From contig WMKJ01000114.1 in NCBI GenBank assembly GCA_009733715.1, forward strand, positions 1-37,812: 37,812 bases of DNA, written 5' to 3'. Shown piece by piece: positions 33,651 to 37,812 of the stretch. The notes beneath the pieces were generated by a model. The model made no database searches. It saw only the letters and a list, made by a program, of their open reading frames with translations, and had not been told where the DNA came from. The stretch's first letter is position 1. Each line of letters begins with the position of its first letter. Position numbers and translations under genes: made by a program. Origin of the DNA: Herpomyces periplanetae (lineage: Eukaryota; Ascomycota; Laboulbeniomycetes; Herpomycetales; Herpomycetaceae).

Positions 33651-35752
33651 TTACAAGAAATATTCAGCAGGAGGCTGCTTGCACGGAGCACCGCGATTAT
33701 CATGCGACGCAGCTTCAAATATACGGTACCGTCGAGCGGGAGCAGGCCGCTTTAACCGATTCTGGCGTGTAGCAGCGGCGGCAAGTGCGTTTAGAATGGG
33801 AGTATAGGAATGTGGATTTGACGGTGATAACAATCCGTTACAGTTAACGCCTGTACGTCCACTGATTCCATTTCGTGCTTGACTTGCAGTTAAACCACTG
33901 CCACCGCTACCATTACCTAATTCACCGGGCCAGGAGAAGAATTGCCATGAATAACTTAAACTTTCACGGGGAATTCTCGATGTGCTTGGATTAATGAGAA
34001 GTGGATCAATATAATCACTATCATCATCGTCATACTCCACAGAATTACGTTCAGTTATATCTGACGACATGGTTGTTTCGGATGAAGCATTACTACCCTG
34101 GGTAGTCGAGCTTAATCCACTCAATGGCCGAGATCGTGATGATCTTCTATACGTTCCCGATAACGCGGAATACCGAATTTGGTAACGTTCGGATAAATCG
34201 CCGAGTAAACTTCCTATATTTCCATTTGAGCTAGGAACGCAACCCCCGTGTGACGAGCTAGCTCCTAACTCAAGAACAGCGGCAACGTTACCGCAACGAT
34301 AACAGTAATTTGGTGCACTCCATACTGTGACAATGGACATATCGAACATTTCTTTAAAGCCCTCCATAACTAATTGATGTGCACGTGCGATTAAACTTAG
34401 ATCATTCCGATGATTAAACACTTTTACAATTTCAGATCCAAATAAGTATCCTGCGCCACGCGGGGAAAAAGACCAACCGTCTACATCATCAGGATCACTC
34501 CAGAGCAAATCGCACATGGCACCTTCATGGGGTACCTCTTGCTTTCGATCGATAAGTCTAATTTGATCAATTGAATCAATTTGTGGAGATAAGCCACCAT
34601 GAACGCAGAATACCGCACCCGAGTTGGCCGTTGCGGACCCATCGGATGATGAAGTAGCACTAGTTCCAGGTGCAGATGATTTTGACGATGATGAAGGTGT
34701 CGAGTTAGTTTCATTGCAAGATAGTCGGGCTTGCCAGGATGATGATGTTCCCGATTGAGCACTGGCGGCAAGATTTGAATCTTGCTCTTTTTGAATTTCT
34801 AATAAAGCTTGATATTGCAAGAGTAAGCTCCGCCGTGCTTCCAGAGTTTGGGGGGCTGAAATGTAATTGTACTCGTAACTTGTTAGAGGAACAGATCGTG
34901 TTAATCGGTTAATGACGGCACCTGAGCTATCAAGAACCTCCAATTCAATATCACTACCCCGACTAGGAATGGAATCGTGAGTGTCGGAAGTATCAGGCGA
35001 AGCTGTATCAGGGTAGTCTAAACTTGTTGAAGCGTCTAGCACTAGAGCAGCTAGGGCTAAATAATCAAAAACTTCACAGCAGTACCTTTAATTCTTTGAT
35101 TGTAAGAAAGTAAACGCGCTTGATGAGAATTGAAGGATGGTACATGGGTCGTAGGGATGATGAAAAGTGGAGGAGGGATTGAAAGCTAGCACATACCTCC
35201 ACACGTTGGCATTTCCATATTTTCGTACACATTCATCGTAAAATCCGTAGACAGTAGTAATTTGACGAGATTCATGGTTACCACGAATCAAGGTTATTCG
35301 ATCGGGATAGCGAACCTTCAGGCAGAGTAATAGGAGGAAAGTTTCGAGGGAATAAAAACCTCTATCAACAAAGTCACCTTAAGGGTAAGTTAACGGTGAA
35401 CAAGACTAGCAGGCGAGAATGGGGAGGTAGTGGTGGTGGGATGAAAGGGTAAAAATTACCGAGGAAAAGGTACTTAGTCTCAGGCAGATCACCAGCAACG
35501 CGAAATAATTCGATTAAGTCGTGAAATTGACCGTGAATATCACCACAAATGGTAACAGGAGCGTGTATGTGAACAACGTTGCCTTCCTCGATGAATAATT
35601 CCCGAGCTTTTTGGCACACTTCACGAACTTGATGCTCAGGTATAACCTTACATTCACGTAAGGTAGAAATAGCACTGAATTGAATGAGTTAAACGTGTAA
35701 ACGAGACAACAAAGGGAAAAATTAGGATAACATACCAGTCGATAAAACTCAT
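33651..35752 (-). CDS. PPH3: PP4-type Ser/Thr phosphatase catalytic subunit with two large insertions
   Basis: PP4c/Pph3 dephosphorylates DNA-damage and checkpoint substrates with regulatory subunits R2/R3. Exons 35752-35736, 35674-35460, 35377-35197 and 35085-33651 join in phase to about 615 residues, twice the usual 307. All PPP-family catalytic motifs are present: [46 protein letters not shown] and [11 protein letters not shown]. The C-terminus, [14 protein letters not shown] then AEYFL, matches the PP4 FEAAPQETRG...YFL end, including the methylated Leu. A Ser/Thr-rich insertion (about residues 156-293) sits just before the VHGG strand, and a second (about 413-588) separates the core from the C-terminal tail. 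Both are in the last exon and free of stops. PP4 is favoured over PP6/Sit4 on the C-terminal match and the RKYG...VWRYC segment. Confidence 0.93.
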
Positions 35753-36464
35753 GATGAGTTGGTTCAAGAAGTCTGAAGTGTCAATTGCACATACGTATAA
35801 ATCGGGAGATATTGAAATGACCACAGGATGGCATGTAAAATATGACAATAGGTTAACAATACGCGAACATATGGACTCAATTGTATAGGGATAATGAAAA
35901 ATCTTAAAATGACAAAGGTTGTATATAGATAAAACGTTAATTGATAAAATAAATGGGATAAGTGCGCACGCGCGCACAAGCGCGAAACTAAATACCACAA
36001 GTGAAACCTGAAGTGTAGACAAAAGGGTTGGTAAAAGTAGAAGTGAAGAGCGAAATACAAGGGGAAAATATTTAACCCACACCACAATTTTACACCACGG
36101 TTAAAGGGTAAATTATACGCCGTAAAAATTAATTCTTCGAATCAAAATTAGTGATAAAAAGAAATTGATCATCATTCAACACGCATCGCCATCAAATATC
36201 TCGATAGAAATCTTCCCCTTCCACGTAATGACGTTAACGTGATCCATCACCAAAAATCGCGATTTTTCATTGGTGCGCGGCACTGGCACCGCCACCGGTG
36301 CCAACCTCTGCGCCACTGCACGTGTCTGTCACGTGCCGGCACCGGGTGTCACGGGGACTCGGGGCGGATTGTGGGGAGGCAAATTGGTTTTGAGTTTTGG
36401 GGATTTTGGGGATTTTTTTGGGATTTGTTTGGGCGGATTGTTTTGGATGGGAAGTGTTATTTTT
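35753..36464. promoter_or_regulatory. Upstream region of the PP4 gene with palindromes and a GC-rich island
   Basis: No gene is supported here. The notable part is 36248-36435: a 16-bp palindrome around TCGCGA, a GC-rich stretch with inverted GGCACCG copies and two CACGTG sites (36319-36324, 36330-36335), and a G-tract-rich run on +. It lies 500-680 bp from the PP4 ATG and may serve either PP4 or the possible - strand gene to the right. Confidence 0.45.
36252..36267. repeat. 16-bp perfect palindrome with TCGCGA core
   Basis: Five A, then TCGCGA, then five T. Outer arms CACCA (36248-36252) and TGGTG (36271-36275) can pair around it with a 3-nt offset. It is about 500 bp upstream of the PP4 start and looks like a dimeric-factor site or cruciform. 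Confidence 0.5.
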
Positions 36465-36832
36465 TCAAGAAGGATTTTTGCAAATTGATATTGTGATGTT
36501 GGGATTTGGGATAATTCGCGTTCCCATTCGTACGGATGCGCGTGAAAATTGGACTCTAATAAACCGGATACATTTTGGTGCATATTTTTCGCCGGGGAAA
36601 GTTTCAAGGAAATGTTGCGCTACCCATTTTAAAACTGGATCGACACGAGCTAGTTGTTCTTGTGTACACTCATTCAGATCGAGTTTAAAATGCTCATCTT
36701 ATCGTTATAATGTATCCTATGTATCTCTATTCTCCCGTTCTAACTTCCACCCTTTTTGGTTTATGAATACTAAAAGATTATCTTCAACGTACTTCCATCC
36801 CCGCTCACGTCAAACCACCACTCTTTTTCTAT
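36465..36832 (-). CDS. Possible partial gene: two coding-like exons
   Basis: Two stretches on - read convincingly as protein and share a phase. Exon A at about 36832-36793 ends at a strong GTACGT donor; exon B starts at 36697 after ATAAG. Joined, they give KEWWFDVSGDG, then NEHFKLDLNECTQEQLA, RVDPVLKWVAQHFLETFPG and EKYAPKCIRF, with Glu/Asp/Lys/Trp content and G/A-first codons typical of coding DNA. Exon B stays open to a stop at 36465, but the last 35 or so codons look less protein-like, so it may really end at an earlier donor (for example the GT at about 36580). I could not find the upstream exons or a start. I do not recognise the family. It could instead be a decayed gene. Confidence 0.35.
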
Positions 36833-37812
36833 CTACTCTTGCTTTATGCTTTATTATTGCTTGTATACCTCATCACCATCACAATTTATCTACTTCAAGC
36901 GGTACCGTGCATGAAAACGATTAATTTACATGTTATTTATCCCATTGTAAATCTCCTTTCTACTTTCCATGATCCAATTCCTTGCCCCTTTTCCCCCGTT
37001 CTTCTTCCTGAGTGAGCTAGACTTTTATTTTACATTTTCTGCTTAACCGTCGACCTTTGATTAATTAACGCGCGCCCTTAGCAATATCTTTTGAACATTT
37101 ACACATTCTTGCCCATTTTACAAATGGTGCATAGAATCTTTTGGCTTGGTTCAATTTCCTCGACCCACCCTCAGATCACATTTTTAACCCTTTCCAACGT
37201 GATTGCTCTTTGCATATCATCTTACCCATGACATATGCATTTCGTGGACCATCTCATGATGATAACAATGATGATTATGTTAATACTTACCCATGACAAT
37301 GGCTAAACTAACCGATCCGGTCGCTGACTGCTCAACATATCATGCTAATCACCTGAAACTTTCTCCCTCATGAGACGTAATTGCATACAATTAACGGTAT
37401 CCCCTCTTTTACACCAATTCATTATCAACGATCTACAATTCATATATTCCAGCGTGCAAACACGCATCCGGGAGTCCTCCGATTCGCAAGTTGCGCAAAT
37501 GACCGGTCTGGAGAATCAAGTGTTTACGATTTAAAAATATATTAAGTGCGAGCGCCACGTGGTCAAGTCTGAGACGTACAATGTCAAACAGGTCAGGTCA
37601 GCATGACGACACGAAGGGGGGAACGTTGATGACTAGAGAACTCAACTTTAACGTTGGACTGATTTTAAATGTTAGATCATTAATTTATGCATTAGCTTAT
37701 ACGGATGTATAGGGATAGGCGTAAAGGGTTGTACATTTGGGAAATTTATACTACGGTAGCCGACACCCGGGTGATAGTCAACGTGTATAAAGGTGTAATA
37801 TATCTGAATATA
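36833..37812. other. Right end of window, no supported gene
   Basis: About 1 kb with no long coding-like frame. A CACGTG site lies at 37556-37561. On -, two donor-like sequences of the form CATGG/GTAAG occur near 37225 and 37295, which could belong to upstream exons of the possible gene at 36465-36832, but I could not build a consistent model. Confidence 0.35.

Noticed and set aside
36397-36924. 175-codon open frame on +
   Set aside because: Begins in a G-tract run, has Ser/Phe/His-rich unstructured composition, and lies opposite the more protein-like minus-strand segments.
1-37812. tRNA genes, rRNA, spliceosomal RNA, CRISPR, transposons or virus-like elements
   Set aside because: Searched by eye for B-box sequences, U6/U2 starts, regular spacers, terminal repeats and reverse transcriptase or transposase motifs; none found.

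Overview
This window looks like nuclear DNA from a compact fungal genome. All the recognisable genes are eukaryotic housekeeping genes. Most carry short introns of about 48-160 bp with GTAAGT/GTATGT-like donors, and several have textbook branch points (for example CTACTAAC in the first intron of the membrane-protein gene at 13621-15155). Two families point to fungi: a protein with ankyrin repeats plus a dilute (DIL) domain, and a multi-pass membrane protein of the UsgS/RRT8 type. The AT-rich, intron-bearing style suggests an early-diverging lineage such as Mucoromycota. That placement is inference; no marker here settles it. I see no transposon, viral element, rRNA, tRNA or CRISPR array.

Layout from left to right: (1) the C-terminal part of an unrecognised protein on + (to 1510); (2) allantoicase on - (1690-3166); (3) an ankyrin/DIL protein on - (3855-6743); (4) mitochondrial dihydrolipoamide dehydrogenase on + (7721-9641); (5) a gene-empty 2.3 kb; (6) an L-type lectin cargo receptor on + (11939-13453); (7) a multi-pass membrane protein on - (13621-15155); (8) splicing factor Prp3 on + (15894-17942), convergent with (9) the ribosome-quality-control E3 ligase Listerin/Ltn1 on - (18013-23177); (10) the TFIIH helicase Rad3/XPD on + (24686-27279); (11) an unrecognised, probably secreted protein on + (27948-29271); (12) V-ATPase subunit D on + (29822-31389); (13) a U1A/U2B''-like snRNP protein on - (31519-32992); (14) a PP4-type phosphatase catalytic subunit on - (33651-35752); and (15) fragments of a possible further gene on - near 36.5-36.8 kb. 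I rebuilt exon structures by eye from splice signals, frame continuity and family conservation.

The genes do not form a pathway. They cover purine catabolism (allantoicase), pyruvate/2-oxoacid metabolism (LPD1), ER-Golgi traffic (lectin), pre-mRNA splicing (Prp3, U1A-like), translation quality control (Ltn1), transcription/repair (Rad3), vacuolar acidification (Vma8) and signalling (PP4).

The most unusual signal is that three of the most conserved proteins carry long Ser/Asn/Asp/Gly-rich insertions inside their folded domains. PP4 is doubled to about 615 residues by two inserts, Vma8 has two inserts plus a long tail, and the snRNP protein has an insert inside its second RRM. The inserts keep an open reading frame and sit at surface-loop positions, so they look like expanded loops rather than unspliced introns. 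Other points of interest are an 11-nt microexon in VMA8, 15-17 nt first exons in three genes, a stop-free 72-bp intron in RAD3, CACGTG palindromes in divergent promoters, and a GC-rich, palindrome-dense island upstream of PP4.
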